A stretch of DNA of 26,294 bases from assembly GCA_022572105.1 (NCBI GenBank), contig JACZWN010000017.1, positions 1-26,294 on the forward strand, written 5' to 3'. The position numbers and the translations under genes were made by a program. Source of the DNA: Pseudomonadota bacterium (GTDB taxonomy: Bacteria; Pseudomonadota; Alphaproteobacteria; Kiloniellales; J153). Shown here piece by piece: positions 26,192-26,294 of the stretch (within the stretch, counting starts at the first letter, position 1; each line of letters starts with the position of its first letter). The notes below the pieces were generated by a model. The model saw nothing but the letters and a program-made list of their open reading frames with translations, did not search any database and had not been told where the DNA came from.

Positions 26192-26294
26192 GCGCCTTCC
26201 CCGTGACCGGCTTTCGACCCGTCGGGCAAGGTCACGTCGGGGCCGCGCAAATAGATGGGTGCGGGCGGCGCGGCGTCCGGCGCCGGCAGGGGCC
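26188..26294 (-). CDS. tsaB: tRNA threonylcarbamoyladenosine protein TsaB, C-terminal end (partial)
   Basis: Only the last ~35 residues are in the window. They read PAPDAAPPAPIYLRGPDVTLPDGSKAGHGEGA and then TGA. The P-(I/L)-Y-(L/V)-R-x-P-D ending is typical of TsaB, partner of TsaD and TsaE in making t6A37 of tRNA. The position beside rimI/mucR/fur in alphaproteobacteria agrees. The stop overlaps the next ATG (ATGA). Confidence is limited by the short fragment. Confidence 0.7.
   Translation of the reverse strand, partial: PLPAPDAAPPAPIYLRGPDVTLPDGSKAGHGEGA

Overview
The window looks like a chromosomal core region of a GC-rich alphaproteobacterium. The gene order resembles Rhodospirillales/Rhizobiales genomes: irr next to fabA-fabB-fabI, then the rimP-nusA-ylxR-infB-rbfA-truB-rpsO-pnp translation cluster, then metK, lnt, corC, ybeY, phoH and miaB, then olsA/olsB, fur, mucR and tsaB. 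Almost every gene is one I can place in a known family. I see no rRNA, tRNA, insertion sequence, prophage or CRISPR array. The genus call is inference from gene order and protein style only.

Left edge (1-4734). The 5' part of katG and the iron regulator irr are on the minus strand. fabA, fabB and fabI run on the plus strand and form the unsaturated fatty acid branch point plus enoyl-ACP reductase. Two palindromes resembling the Irr/ICE box lie on either side of irr, one in the katG upstream region and one in the irr-fabA divergent region. A glycerophosphodiester phosphodiesterase gene converges on fabI.

Middle (4839-16623, minus strand). In transcription order this is metK, trmB, rimP, nusA, ylxR, infB, rbfA, truB, rpsO and pnp. 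Many junctions are 3-30 nt gaps or 4-11 nt overlaps, as expected for an operon. Non-coding structure is concentrated at three points. The rimP leader has a Rho-independent terminator abutting the rimP start codon, with a competing pairing partner upstream. The rpsO-pnp spacer has two hairpins. The metK leader has a promoter, a tandem 14-bp direct repeat and a hairpin. In-frame minisatellites extend the C-terminal tails of RbfA and NusA.

Right part (16873-26294, minus strand). In transcription order this is tsaB (3' end only), a short ORF where rimI usually lies, mucR, fur, olsB, olsA, miaB, phoH, ybeY, corC, lnt and an XRE regulator. These genes cover tRNA modification, 16S rRNA maturation, lipoprotein acylation and ornithine-lipid synthesis, and add three regulators. 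The main oddities are the missing rimI, a MucR finger without its histidine pair, and a perfect palindrome upstream of the XRE gene.

I found no clearly new multi-gene system. The best leads are cis-regulatory: the rimP attenuator, the ICE-like boxes, the XRE operator candidate and the metK direct repeats. Start codons are my choice from Shine-Dalgarno (SD) position and family length, and several are non-ATG.
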